A stretch of 49,567 nt of DNA from Asticcacaulis benevestitus DSM 16100 = ATCC BAA-896 (lineage in GTDB: Bacteria > Pseudomonadota > Alphaproteobacteria > Caulobacterales > Caulobacteraceae): contig NZ_AQWM01000028.1 in assembly GCF_000376105.1 (NCBI RefSeq), forward strand, positions 1-49,567. The letters are read 5' to 3'. Positions 14,513-24,308 of this stretch are shown here, piece after piece. Positions within the stretch are counted from its first letter, which is position 1; each line of letters starts with the position of its first letter. The notes beneath the pieces were generated by a model, which was not told the origin of the DNA, did not search any database, and saw only the letters and a program-made list of their open reading frames with translations. The translations under genes were made by a program, and so were the position numbers.

Positions 14513-16300
14513 CTACTGAATACCACCTGGTCGCGGAAGCGGCCGCGCTGTCGGCGATTGCTGTATCCAGTCCCAGAGCGCCCCAAAAGGCGCAGCGAAT
14601 GGTGCGGCCACCTGCCCAAATCCCGGTCCAACCACTTCTCTCATAAGGCGTTCCGCAGGCTCAATGTCCTTAAACCAACTGCCAGATTTATCCTTGGCGG
14701 CTGTGCCCAGCACAGGGCGCATGGCCTCCTCGAAATGAAGCAAGCATGCACCAAGGCTATATGTATTATTGCTAAAGCGTTTGATGAGCGTATCGACAGA
14801 GTCCTGGGACTTCCATTGTACCGCGATGTTCAGCAGTAATTCGATATGGGTTGGAGGCACTGACGCAAACAGGGCCTCTTCCGTCGATAATGGATCCGGC
14901 CAGCGGAAGACGGTGATATTCCTTTGCGCGAGCTCGGCATATATCTGAGGGTCGTAGACGACGTCGGAATCCATGAACAGAGCTGTACGATAGCCCATGT
15001 CAGCAAAGATTTTAGCCCGCTCAAACATGGTCGATCCATTGCCATCGGCCCAGTGACATCCATGGGCCAGCATGCTGTGTTGCCCCTGAGCCTGGGCGTG
15101 CAAATCGAAGCCACGCAGCAATCCGATCTCAGTCTTGCCTTCACAAACGATGACATTAGGCGCCAGAAATGCCTCGGAGCAGGCGCGCAGTGTCTTCTGC
15201 GCCTCTTCCCTGTCTCCTAACGGCCTAATCCAATTTTGGGTCACACGGATGGGAACGCCTCCCTCCACACCCGGCATTGGAGGAATAACCGCTTTTGTCG
15301 TTCTCATCGCGTGCAATTGAACAGACGATAACTCTTTTAATACAATCGGAGAATGCGTGGTCAAAAACACTTGTTGCGTGGAATCATTCGTCTTGGCCCC
15401 CAGAGAGTCTAACAGCCTGACGATCCGGTATGGCTCCAGTCCAAACTCGACTTCATCAACAATAAAGATGGTTGAGTTGCCGACCGATTTTTGCAATCCG
15501 GCGACAAGAAGACGCATGGAACCACTGCCCAGACTTCGCATAGGCACATGGTCGTTGTCATGAAGGGCGATGGCCCCGCCCGTAAAGGTCACCCCTCGGA
15601 CGTCGAGCAAGGCCTTAATATCATCCACGCGGATGCCCATATTATGCGCGATCGTCCTGGATGCGGACAGGATGTCTTCCACGCCCTCGCATCCCTGATC
15701 GGCAAAGGCCTGTCTCGCCTGCCTCGACGCCGCCGCCAATGCCGCCGACGCCTGGGACATGTCAGAAGACAGTTTACCCAATACCGATCTGGGCCCTAAA
15801 GCCATATGGTGGGCTGCAGTCGCACCTAGTCTAACAGGTGCCACATTCTGACGGTGTTTGAACAGGATGTTGCGCTCCCGCCCCTCCGCCGCCGGACCGT
15901 CCGAATATAGCGACCAAAAGGGCTCGAGATCCGCGCTCACGAGGAGGCGTAAGGTCAGGACCGTCTCCAAATGCGCGGCCGTTTCACTTTGCATCTCGCC
16001 GGTGCGTGGATTCCATCCGCGGAAAAAATGTCCATATACCTCAAGATTCAACAATTCATCATCGAGAGATCCAAGCGTCACATCGATAATGATGGATGAC
16101 GAGGTATCGCAGCGATGGAAATCTGCGTCAGTAAAGCTATAGCTCTGACGAGCACCGAGATTTAATTCGATGGCGTCGAGGATAGTGGACTTTCCCCCGT
16201 CTCCGGGTCCGATAAGGCAATTGATACCTGAGTTTGGCCACCATTTGAGATGCGAAATTACTCTGAAATGTCGAATTTCAATCTCACGAATCACCGTCAT
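14513..16300 (-). CDS. gajA: OLD-family ATPase-TOPRIM nuclease, Gabija GajA-like
   Basis: A 595-residue protein. An N-terminal ABC-type ATPase has a slightly unusual Walker A, GPGDGGKST (31-39), the signature GSGSMRLLVAGL, Walker B IFIVDEVEFGLEP and a TTHSPIVL switch histidine. A C-terminal TOPRIM domain has NVIVCEGKTEIGLL (acidic Glu) and ALFMDSDV (DxD). This domain order is that of GajA, a DNA-nicking endonuclease inhibited by nucleotides until phage infection depletes them. The start at 16300 (MTVIREIEIRHFR) follows AAGGTGGGG and puts the ATPase at the N-terminus; a longer frame reaches 16351. gajB follows directly. Confidence 0.85.
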   Translation of the reverse strand: MTVIREIEIRHFRVISHLKWWPNSGINCLIGPGDGGKSTILDAIELNLGARQSYSFTDADFHRCDTSSSIIIDVTLGSLDDELLNLEVYGHFFRGWNPRTGEMQSETAAHLETVLTLRLLVSADLEPFWSLYSDGPAAEGRERNILFKHRQNVAPVRLGATAAHHMALGPRSVLGKLSSDMSQASAALAAASRQARQAFADQGCEGVEDILSASRTIAHNMGIRVDDIKALLDVRGVTFTGGAIALHDNDHVPMRSLGSGSMRLLVAGLQKSVGNSTIFIVDEVEFGLEPYRIVRLLDSLGAKTNDSTQQVFLTTHSPIVLKELSSVQLHAMRTTKAVIPPMPGVEGGVPIRVTQNWIRPLGDREEAQKTLRACSEAFLAPNVIVCEGKTEIGLLRGFDLHAQAQGQHSMLAHGCHWADGNGSTMFERAKIFADMGYRTALFMDSDVVYDPQIYAELAQRNITVFRWPDPLSTEEALFASVPPTHIELLLNIAVQWKSQDSVDTLIKRFSNNTYSLGACLLHFEEAMRPVLGTAAKDKSGSWFKDIEPAERLMREVVGPGFGQVAAPFAAPFGALWDWIQQSPTARPLPRPGGIQ

Positions 16301-16600
16301 TTTGGCCCCACCTTTTTTGTCAGTATCATCATACTTATAACGACGAAGCATTCAATCTTAAGGCGAACAATAAAGCTAGGCAGCTAATATAGCGAACAGC
16401 GTCCCCAAGCCCCGGGGACGTTTCGGGTCGACAAGTAAGCGAATCCGTCTCAAATGTTCTGATAAGAAACAGGCGATTTCGTTGGTAGCTCTAAGAAACG
16501 GCAAGATCATGGACCGCTATCCAATATATTATATGAGGAAAGCAGAAGGTAGCCACGCATGAGACAGGGTAGGCTGAAATCTCAAACCGGGCTGAAAGCG

Positions 16601-19600
16601 CTATTCGAAAGTTACGTTTCGGTTCGACTCGCTCCTGTTAAACATCCGTTCCCAGGCGTCACCACTCGCCATCAACGCTTCATATCCCTGCTGCGTGGCG
16701 AGATCGACTGGACCACCGGTACCATCCGCCAGCGCGCGTACGAGCTCCGCTCGCTCACGAAGGACATCCGCCACGCCGCCATCCCCACCTCGAGGATGAG
16801 CCGTATCGATAGCTATGCGAATAATGGCCAGCCTGTCGGGTGCGTGTTCCAGTATAGCAGATCCCAACTCGGACCACTGCTCTGATTTACTGCCCTCGCC
16901 CGCCTCTCGCCGACGATCGAAGAATTCCAAAGATTTCGCGATCAGTAGGAACCGATGATCGGGGTCAACTTCGCACCAGGCGAGGACTTGGGCAGGGCTG
17001 AGCGAACTTAGGGCTGCCGTATCGTAACGGCTTGAGCGGCCTAGGGCCGCCATAAGTTGCTCATCTTCGGCGAACATCCCCGACTGGAGCAGTTTATCCA
17101 GAATAGCGGTTCCGAAAATTTTGAAGAGCTCGCCGAGTACATTCTTGTCTTTCCAGACGTGGATATAAGTCCGAAGGCGCCAGTGTATATATCCCTTCGC
17201 GACCGCTCCAGCGGCCTCAATCTCCGTGTCGTTGGGAAATGCGAAGGTCACCAAATCTGCCAAATGATGCGCATCACTGTGATCAAGACGCTCGAGATCT
17301 TTCCATGGCACAGAACCGAGAAATTCCCTGGTCAGCGCCTGCATGCCCTGACGATCGCGTGTCGTTTTGTCCTGATCGTAGGCTGCCCAGAACATCATCT
17401 CCAATGCCGATGGAAATCCGTCGGTCTTACCTTGGACGGTGTCGACAAGCCTACGCACTTCGTCAATCGATAAAATGCGAAGACTATGGGCCAGCGACTT
17501 GTAATTCCTGATGGGCGTTCGTTCAAGGACCACCGGATCGAGAACGCGCTCCAGACTGCGGCCGTCCAGCTCAAAGTGTCCCTGCAAATGGACGAAAACA
17601 GGCCCCCAGATCGAATCTGAAAGCGCACTGTCGAGGAACCGCTCGAACTGTTCCGCGCTCCGTGCCTTCGCCGCTCTCAAAAGACAGCTCAGAGCATACA
17701 GCTGCTCGGGCTGGGGGAGCCCACTATAAGCAAACTTCAATTTATCGAACAGCCGGGGAATGTCAGGATAAGCCGCACCAACGCCCTCACCGAAAGCCGC
17801 GCCTGTGTTATAATTGGTCTGCTGGAAAATAAGGTGCAGAACCTCATCTAGGGCAGCATCGTCAAATGCCGCCTGCCGCCCAAGCTCCCTCGCACGATTG
17901 TGCCAGACTAAATATCGGGCTGAATAATCGAAATCTTCCCCAGGCGCATCCTCCTCGATATCCTGAAGACTAAGGTTCTTGAGCCCAAAAACCTGCGCCT
18001 TGATACGGGTCACAAGGGTCGATGGCTTCAATCTCTCCTGAAGACTCTCCAGCCGGGCACGCGCCTCGGGGCTAAGCGTCCGCGAATGGTAGTAGGCGGT
18101 CGATTTGGCGCCGAGCCATCCTTCAGGCCACCCATCGATCGCAGAGAACAGGTTGGCGATGCGGTCCAGGTCGTCCCATAAGTCCCTAAACTCCCAAAGG
18201 TCTGAAATCTTGTCAGCGACGCGCTTACGAACCTCCCCTCCCAGAGGTCCGGCCTCCTGTCCGAGCCTCGCGGAGAAGTTCAAAAACAGTCGATACCATT
18301 CGGCGATTTCGCTTCCCGTCTCCGGAAAAAAACCAAAGCCCATCCGCCTGGCGCCAAAGTCCGCCGACACTCCCCGGCTGATGCGGGTACCAAGGGCTGT
18401 GTCGAGCAGCGAAAATCCAATTGCCTCGAGCTTAGCATCACCTGTCCTCAGTAGGCGCTCGAGGATCCTGGCCCTTTCCGCTGGCAAAGCATCCGTCCCA
18501 GAAAACTGAATTTGATACAGGCGTTCAAGCAGACTTCGTACCGCGACATGGCTGCTGTTGCCGTCCTCCTTCAGAACAAACGCAGCTAGGATGTACACGC
18601 ATCGTTCGAAATACTGCGGTTCGTAGGCGATATTGCGCACTAGGTGCGCTATGCGGCTCCGATCAAAATTTCGGGTCGAAAGAAAAGCCTCGTCGCCTAT
18701 CGCCACCTCAAGTAAAGTAAGCGCGCGTTCGGGTTGGAGGGGAGCGAGGTTGCAGAAAATATCAAGACTTAGCCCCTCGAGCGCCGCGACTTTCGTAAGA
18801 CCGTTGCCGTCAGACAACCACCTAACAGCAAGAGCCATTGCAATCGGGGATTCATGCAAATAACTGAGCCGTCGCGAAAATGACCGGGCAAGCCTTAGCG
18901 AGCCACATGCCAGCTTCGCCCAGAGCATGTCTTGAGGTACATCATCAAGTGCCCGCAGAGCCAGCCGGTTCGATATTGCGTGAGGCAGCAAGGCGCGCCA
19001 ATTAGCCCGTTTCTGAAGGAGCCCCCGCCGGCCAAGGTCATTCAGGCAGTTGCGCATCTTCAACATAGTTAGGCCCGCCAGCTCGGACAGGGTTGCCAAC
19101 TCACTGTCTGGGACGTCGGAGGTTTCACCATCGAAAGAGTAAACTAGCGAAGCCGCCGTCGCGCTCGCCAGGAGCTCAGAACTGGAACCCTGACGTTGAG
19201 AGAAGAGGCGGTCGAACAGTTCATTGTTTCTAAGTTGCGCAAGTTCTCCGCCCTGCTCCGCCGTTCCCGCCAGAACAATGGCCACCCGCGCGTTCCCTCC
19301 CGAAAAGTCTATGATGTGTTCCACGTCATTGTCGCTGAGGTAGTTGTAGCGCCGTCGTACAAGCGCTGAGACCAACTCGTTTGAAGCCGGTTCAAGGCGG
19401 TAAGCCTGCGTCTCCAACGATAGGTCGTCGCGGATGTCGTATTCAATGGTTAGCAGGCTCAGATGGCTGTTGTCCGCCGCGACAATCTTGACCAACCGCT
19501 CATGCAAATCGGCGCCGCAATTGTCGACGACCAGAACCATCCGCCGATTTTCCGCAATAAGCTGATCCGCCATATGGTTCGGAGCTGGTGACGGTTCATC

Positions 19601-20428
19601 CCCCAGATCGGTATATAGAACCGTATCCGGATTAAGGGCCGGATGGTCGGTTTCCACCCTGTCGTCGAAAAGCGCCTGAACTAGTCTTGTCTTTCCCACA
19701 CCTGACAACCCGATCAGTCTCAAGCATTGGCCTGGTTGGCCTAGCCGCTGGCGCATATTTCCAATCGCCGTAAGCGCCGAAACTGACTCCTCCTCGCCCG
19801 GGATAAACGCTTTCACCTCTGGGTCATCGAGGAATTGGGCGTCAGAGGTTGTTTCCATATAGGCCCACGGCCCGTATGACTTCCATCCCTCACTAGAACG
19901 CCCAGCCAAAGCCCTGACCCAGGGCCCGAGCGATTTATGCTCCGATGCCCAGTCCGCGAGCGCACGGCGCCCGTAGTAGTCGACGCCAAGGGTCCTGAGC
20001 TCATGCTGATCTGCGCAGTCACGCATTACGATTTTTCGCTCTCGCAGACGTCGGTCAGCAACTGATGCCCGGGAACTAGCAATGATATAAATCCCACGCG
20101 CTTGATCCAGTTCCGCTAAAGCTGGCCGAACGACATCCCCTGGAAACATCTCCACACGGATTTTTGCTGGAGGTAGATCCTCAGCCTTAATCTGAAAGAC
20201 AGTATTGCGATCGGGTACCCAGCCGGTTATCTCAACGTCCTCCGGAATAGATATGCGCACGTCGATTCCGCCGTCTGAAGCGCGTTGGTCTCCGTCCCAA
20301 GTCACGTAGGCGGGCGACAGACGATTCTTACGCATCTCAGCCTGACATAAGCGCGCGACTAGTATTCGGAGCTGCACGTCATCCAATGAAGCGATGTCGT
20401 CACTACTGATATCTAGATAAGTGTGCAT
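16601..20428 (-). CDS. Mrr-like nuclease-STAND NTPase (Avs-like)
   Basis: A 1275-residue protein. Residues 40-140 form a restriction-like domain with DGGIDVRI (52-59) and FQIKAED (78-84), a PD-(D/E)xK variant with Q in place of E. Residues ~215-400 are a STAND/AAA NTPase with Walker A GLSGVGKT (240-247) and Walker B MVLVVDNCG (297-305). The remaining ~850 residues are mostly helical and repeat-like, as in sensor regions. This layout matches Avs-type antiviral STAND proteins, where the C-terminal part recognises phage proteins and the N-terminal nuclease degrades DNA. The ATG at 20428 follows AGGGG. It is 300 bp upstream of gajA on the same strand. I cannot assign it to a named Avs type. Confidence 0.73.
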   Translation of the reverse strand: MHTYLDISSDDIASLDDVQLRILVARLCQAEMRKNRLSPAYVTWDGDQRASDGGIDVRISIPEDVEITGWVPDRNTVFQIKAEDLPPAKIRVEMFPGDVVRPALAELDQARGIYIIASSRASVADRRLRERKIVMRDCADQHELRTLGVDYYGRRALADWASEHKSLGPWVRALAGRSSEGWKSYGPWAYMETTSDAQFLDDPEVKAFIPGEEESVSALTAIGNMRQRLGQPGQCLRLIGLSGVGKTRLVQALFDDRVETDHPALNPDTVLYTDLGDEPSPAPNHMADQLIAENRRMVLVVDNCGADLHERLVKIVAADNSHLSLLTIEYDIRDDLSLETQAYRLEPASNELVSALVRRRYNYLSDNDVEHIIDFSGGNARVAIVLAGTAEQGGELAQLRNNELFDRLFSQRQGSSSELLASATAASLVYSFDGETSDVPDSELATLSELAGLTMLKMRNCLNDLGRRGLLQKRANWRALLPHAISNRLALRALDDVPQDMLWAKLACGSLRLARSFSRRLSYLHESPIAMALAVRWLSDGNGLTKVAALEGLSLDIFCNLAPLQPERALTLLEVAIGDEAFLSTRNFDRSRIAHLVRNIAYEPQYFERCVYILAAFVLKEDGNSSHVAVRSLLERLYQIQFSGTDALPAERARILERLLRTGDAKLEAIGFSLLDTALGTRISRGVSADFGARRMGFGFFPETGSEIAEWYRLFLNFSARLGQEAGPLGGEVRKRVADKISDLWEFRDLWDDLDRIANLFSAIDGWPEGWLGAKSTAYYHSRTLSPEARARLESLQERLKPSTLVTRIKAQVFGLKNLSLQDIEEDAPGEDFDYSARYLVWHNRARELGRQAAFDDAALDEVLHLIFQQTNYNTGAAFGEGVGAAYPDIPRLFDKLKFAYSGLPQPEQLYALSCLLRAAKARSAEQFERFLDSALSDSIWGPVFVHLQGHFELDGRSLERVLDPVVLERTPIRNYKSLAHSLRILSIDEVRRLVDTVQGKTDGFPSALEMMFWAAYDQDKTTRDRQGMQALTREFLGSVPWKDLERLDHSDAHHLADLVTFAFPNDTEIEAAGAVAKGYIHWRLRTYIHVWKDKNVLGELFKIFGTAILDKLLQSGMFAEDEQLMAALGRSSRYDTAALSSLSPAQVLAWCEVDPDHRFLLIAKSLEFFDRRREAGEGSKSEQWSELGSAILEHAPDRLAIIRIAIDTAHPRGGDGGVADVLRERAELVRALADGTGGPVDLATQQGYEALMASGDAWERMFNRSESNRNVTFE

Positions 20429-20463
20429 CCAACCCCTAAGTCACGATTCCCCGGCTTCTAGCA

Positions 20464-20655
20464 TCAACTCGCCGGAGCCAGTATTTTCTTGTTATCGGCG
20501 TCTCGGGCCTCGACTGCCTGGCCCGCTACCGGTTTGAATTCCAGTCCTGTGGGCTTGATGGACAGTTGATAGCCAAAACCACTGCAAATCAACAATGCAA
20601 TGATGATGGCGACGTACAGTAGGACGCGGTTTAGATCGATTTGAGACGTCGTCAT
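20464..20655 (-). CDS. Small single-pass membrane protein
   Basis: A 63-residue protein with one membrane helix (VLLYVAIIIALLICSGFGY, about residues 11-29) and a short polar C-terminal domain. GAGGATCGG precedes the ATG. It lies just upstream of the STAND gene (35 bp), so it may be co-transcribed. No family recognised; such proteins occur often at the starts of defence and ICE operons, but no role is implied. Confidence 0.5.
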   Translation of the reverse strand: MTTSQIDLNRVLLYVAIIIALLICSGFGYQLSIKPTGLEFKPVAGQAVEARDADNKKILAPAS

Positions 20656-20920
20656 TTTTTCCGATCCTCGGCGAAAATAGACAGACGATCCTTGTCTCTG
20701 GACAACTCCAACTGCCTGACAGCTGTCTTGGTGCGGGCGGAAGGAAGGAACAGAAATGTAAGCCGTCAGGATGCGACATTCTCACGAGAGTTACAAGATG
20801 TTGGTGTTAAACCCATTTGCGTCCGTCGGCGAGCGACGCGCAAATGCAGCCACGCGGGGCGGCTGCTGGGTGATGGCGGTAAGGGCCGCCATTGGTCGGA
20901 CGAGCGCCAGGTGAACTGAC

Positions 20921-22303
20921 TTATTCCCCGTCCGACAATTCGGTAAAGGTGCTTGTATCCGGGCGGCTGCGCCGCCTGGTTTTACGAACATTGATGGCGC
21001 CGGCGTCGATGACATTTTTCAAATGGATAGCGTAATGCTTCTCGATCATCTCAACTGAGGTCCGGCAGTTTTTGGCAAGCTGATAGATGTCGGCGCCGTC
21101 AAGCAGGCGCAGGCAGATATAGGTATGACGCAGGCTGTAAAGCACCCTGGGATGGCCTTCGCGGTCATATTTGAGCCCTTCCTTGACCAGGATGTCATTG
21201 AAGATGTCAGTATGGTTTGAGGGGAACAAAAGATCAGCGGGTTTGGCATATTCGAGGATATTGAGTGCCCCATTCTCACCGAAGAGCGGCGCCAACGCGT
21301 CGTATTGCTCTTGCCTCGCTGGTGAGAGCTTGCCGGCTTCCATTTTTATCGCGGCCAGCTTCTCGTACTGCTTGCGGTCCTTGGCGCGGCCACTTGGCCC
21401 CTGCTTCGGTCGGGCCAGCAGGCGTTCGTAATGCTTTACAGCGGCCGGCATTGATTTGCACGGGCCATAGCCGGTCTTGCCTCTGACCTCGATTTCTAAA
21501 ATCTTCTGGCCGGTGTCGCGGTCGTGCGCGATCGTCACATCCCGGTGCTGCAACCTGGCCGCTTCATCAGGCCGTAGGCCGGTGTTTCCCAGGATTAGTA
21601 TCTGGTCGTAAAGCTGCTCATAGGCGTATCTGTAGCGCTCCGGCGCTTCGCGCGCCGCCTTAGCAACGGCTTTATAGAGCTGCTTGTATTCAGCCAGCGT
21701 GAACCAGGGTCGATGGATGATTTTCTTTTGTTGCCTATAGGGCGGCGATAAATCCGGCACGCCGTGGATCTTGCGGTGCCGATAGGCCGTTTGCAGAACG
21801 AGAGACAGTGTGCCTATCTCATCGTGGATGGTACTGCGCGACGGCGGCTTCGGCGGCCGCACATATTCGCCATCCTGCCCCTTGGCGGGAAGACGGCCAT
21901 ATTGTTTGGCACGGTGCAGGCGGTAACTCTGCGCCTTGCCGGAGTCGATTTCCGTAATGGCCATGCCTTTGAAGAACGGACGTAAATGTAGCCGCAAGCG
22001 GTCTTTGTGACCCTGTACCCATTTGGGGCTCCGCTCGCCCTCGGTGATCAGTTCGTACTCCGCCTCGAACAGGTCGGCCATGTCATCGAAACTTGGCTCT
22101 CGCCTGGTCAGGACACCGGCGCGGGACTTTCCCCGAAGCTCCAGAAACCAGTCTTCAGCGAACTCTTTCGCCAGGACCAGGTTTTCCTCTTTGGTGCTTT
22201 CGCGGCGGCGATCTCCTCCTACGGTCGACGCCACCCACCAAAATCGGCTTTTTGGCTTCCTGTAGAGTTGGACTTTTCCACCAAGAACTTCATGCGTAGG
22301 CAT
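20921..22303 (-). CDS. int: Tyrosine integrase of element 1
   Basis: A 460-residue tyrosine recombinase. The N-terminal arm/core-binding part (MPTHEVLGGKVQLYRK onward) precedes the catalytic domain with TGLRPDEAARLQ (Arg I), YSLRHTYICLRL (Arg/His box) and the tyrosine of IEKHYAIH. It is homologous along its length to the integrase at 47850-49136. It starts 144 bp from the tRNA-fMet 3'-end repeat and reads away from it, the standard geometry for a tRNA-targeting integrase. The start at 22303 has AGGTGGGG before it; the longer frame to 22426 enters the terminator region. It should recombine at the 54-bp repeat. Confidence 0.92.
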   Translation of the reverse strand: MPTHEVLGGKVQLYRKPKSRFWWVASTVGGDRRRESTKEENLVLAKEFAEDWFLELRGKSRAGVLTRREPSFDDMADLFEAEYELITEGERSPKWVQGHKDRLRLHLRPFFKGMAITEIDSGKAQSYRLHRAKQYGRLPAKGQDGEYVRPPKPPSRSTIHDEIGTLSLVLQTAYRHRKIHGVPDLSPPYRQQKKIIHRPWFTLAEYKQLYKAVAKAAREAPERYRYAYEQLYDQILILGNTGLRPDEAARLQHRDVTIAHDRDTGQKILEIEVRGKTGYGPCKSMPAAVKHYERLLARPKQGPSGRAKDRKQYEKLAAIKMEAGKLSPARQEQYDALAPLFGENGALNILEYAKPADLLFPSNHTDIFNDILVKEGLKYDREGHPRVLYSLRHTYICLRLLDGADIYQLAKNCRTSVEMIEKHYAIHLKNVIDAGAINVRKTRRRSRPDTSTFTELSDGE

Positions 22304-22389
22304 TGCATCCCCACCTTGTTCGACCCAGGGTGGAAACAATAACACAGGTGCGTCACGCCAGTCAAAAGTGTGCCAGCAGTGTGCCACGC

Positions 22390-22421
22390 AAAAACGGCCT
22401 CCCGTGAGGAAAGCCGTTTTT
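22390..22421. terminator. Bidirectional terminator between att and int1
   Basis: AAAAACGGC pairs with GCCGTTTTT, with an inner CCTC/GAGG stem. The A-run on one side and the T-run on the other make it work in both directions. It sits just inside the att repeat of element 1, so reading out of the tRNA/rRNA operon would stop here if this element were alone at the locus. Confidence 0.7.
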
Positions 22422-22446
22422 TGCAAGTACTTGCTTTTGTTCTAGT

Positions 22447-22500
22447 TTTTGGTTGCGGGGGCCAGATTTGAACTGACGACCTTCAGGTTATGAGCCTGAA
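22447..22500 (-). repeat. att: Attachment-site repeat, junction of the two elements
   Basis: A 54-bp sequence identical to 49288-49341. It contains the last 50 nt of tRNA-fMet (T-arm, variable loop, 3' part of the anticodon arm including CAT, and CCA). It lacks the D-arm and 5' acceptor strand, so it is not a working tRNA. It marks the border between element 2 and element 1. Confidence 0.9.
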
Positions 22501-22698
22501 CGAAATTCGCATATCTTCCTGATTATAAACGTAATTTTGGCCGCTGAAAAATACTTGTGCTAAATGGTGTGTTAGAAAATGATGGGCTATTTCCGCCTGC
22601 AAGTGCGTTTTCAAGCGCGGCAAACGCTGGTTTGGATAATTACGACGGCTACTTGCGGGGCCCACCAAGTATTACCCTATTGCGACTTTTAAAAAAGG
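22501..22698. other. Left end of element 2, no gene
   Basis: AT-richer spacer between the att repeat and the S41 peptidase stop. No reading frame with support. It may hold integrase arm sites, but I could not define any. Confidence 0.4.
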
Positions 22699-24210
22699 TT
22701 ACTTAGAAGGTCCGTTCTTCGTCGTATCCGCTTCAATCGCGCCAAGCGCCCGCACCGCCCGTTGCCGATCATCCTCGCCTTCGGTCGGCAGAACCGGGAT
22801 GTCCGGTGTGATACCGGCAACCTCGTTGCCGCCATCGCGGCGCAGGCGAATACAGTTCGACATACGCACGCGTATCCGTGAATGGGCCAGAACCAAGGGT
22901 TCCTTCTCGACCATGAAGCCGCAACCATCGCCCCCGGTCTTTACGCCCACCGTCTTGCCTATGCGGTTGTCCTGCATGACGGCGGTAAACATCTCGGCCG
23001 AGGAATAGGTCTTGGCGTCGGTCAGCACATAGACCGGACCGGTCCACATGGCCCACATATCATCCGCACCCGATGGCATAGACAGCTGGTAGGCCACCGT
23101 CTGGTTGCCATAGGCGCCCCTCGGCAATACCGCCGCCGCCCCTCCGGCATAACCGGCAGCTGCCAGGCGTTTGCATTGTGGCCCCGTCCAAGATTTCTGT
23201 GCTCGCCAGACCCAGGACAGATCGCAAGGTGTGGCTGTGGTGGGTTTGCCCTGGGCGAAATAGTTTCGTCCGGCCTGTAGGGCGCTCGTCGCTTCGGACG
23301 ATGGGCTTGCCTTCAAGGCCTCGTCGATACCCGACAGCTGCTCATCAAAATACTGCGCGCCCGTGGGCGAAGCGACCATCATAAGCGGCGCTGAGTTAAC
23401 CGGCTTGTCCGTCAAAAGGCGCGGAAATAAATCGCCGCTGTCGTCACCGCCTGTATTGTTGCCAACATCAACCAGCAGAACTGTGACCCCCGCCGCCTTG
23501 AGCGCCGCGATTTCATCCTTGAACGCTGATAGCCACTGATCATAGGCTGCATCCCGCACAGCCCCGTTCGTCAGTGGCTTGCCCGCCTTGACCAGATTTT
23601 CCCAGCCTAAGGTGCAAGCGGCCGGGAAAGCCCGCATACGAAAAGCCTGGATTCGGATAATTCCCACCCGCCCTCCCCCCGCAGTCGTAATGATACCGGC
23701 GCGATAGACTGAGCTTTGGCCATCAAACTTGAGCGTGAAGCCCGGCAAGGTTTCAAACGGTAGCGAGAAGGCGACCGAACTGGTCGGCAGGAAACCCAGC
23801 GCCGCGCAGGTGCTGATCGGATCGTTGGCGTCGAACGGCGCGCGCTCCACCTTGGGTTCTGGCGTGGCCGCCGGGGCAGCCTGCGTGGTCAGGACGGAGA
23901 AATGGCCATCGTGAAAGGCGCCGATGAACTGCTCCAGCGCTTGCCGGGCTTCGGCATCGGTTCGTGCCGCCGCCAGTGAAGCCTGCGTTCGTTGATCGAG
24001 ACGCGGCAGATTGATACCCCCCTGCGCCGAGCCAAACCAAGCCAAATTGACGTATTCTTTTTCCAACGTCTGTTTAAGCTGGGCATAGTCCTCACGCCAG
24101 GCCGTCGGATCGTACGCCGGATCAGCGAGGGCGCCAAAAGCCGCACTGCCAGTCATAACCACAGCGGCCAAGCCCGAAATCCAAGGATTAATTTGGTGCG
24201 GTTTGCTCAT
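22699..24210 (-). CDS. S41-family serine peptidase, exported
   Basis: A 503-residue protein with an N-terminal signal peptide (ISGLAAVVMTGSAAFGALA) and a tail-specific-protease domain. The GNNTGGDDSG strand, VLTDAKTYSSAEMFTAVMQ with the catalytic serine (SSAEM), and GKTVGVKTGG are typical of S41. No PDZ domain is evident. It probably acts in the periplasm or outside the cell on an unknown protein. The start at 24210 follows GAGGGGC; the longer frame start at 24258 would put residues before the signal peptide. It lies beside an AraC-type regulator on the same strand and looks like cargo rather than a transfer gene. Confidence 0.8.
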   Translation of the reverse strand: MSKPHQINPWISGLAAVVMTGSAAFGALADPAYDPTAWREDYAQLKQTLEKEYVNLAWFGSAQGGINLPRLDQRTQASLAAARTDAEARQALEQFIGAFHDGHFSVLTTQAAPAATPEPKVERAPFDANDPISTCAALGFLPTSSVAFSLPFETLPGFTLKFDGQSSVYRAGIITTAGGGRVGIIRIQAFRMRAFPAACTLGWENLVKAGKPLTNGAVRDAAYDQWLSAFKDEIAALKAAGVTVLLVDVGNNTGGDDSGDLFPRLLTDKPVNSAPLMMVASPTGAQYFDEQLSGIDEALKASPSSEATSALQAGRNYFAQGKPTTATPCDLSWVWRAQKSWTGPQCKRLAAAGYAGGAAAVLPRGAYGNQTVAYQLSMPSGADDMWAMWTGPVYVLTDAKTYSSAEMFTAVMQDNRIGKTVGVKTGGDGCGFMVEKEPLVLAHSRIRVRMSNCIRLRRDGGNEVAGITPDIPVLPTEGEDDRQRAVRALGAIEADTTKNGPSK

Positions 24211-24308
24211 GATATGCCCCTCTTTTGCGCGATAATCAGATGGGCTTAACCGGTCCATATCGTATCGTCTTGAACGCCAGACGGGTTTTGAACGTTAAGG
24301 GGCGTTTT

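Noticed and set aside
22451..22500. Second tRNA-Met gene
   Set aside because: It contains only the 3' part of tRNA-fMet; the D-arm and 5' acceptor strand are missing. It is the att repeat.
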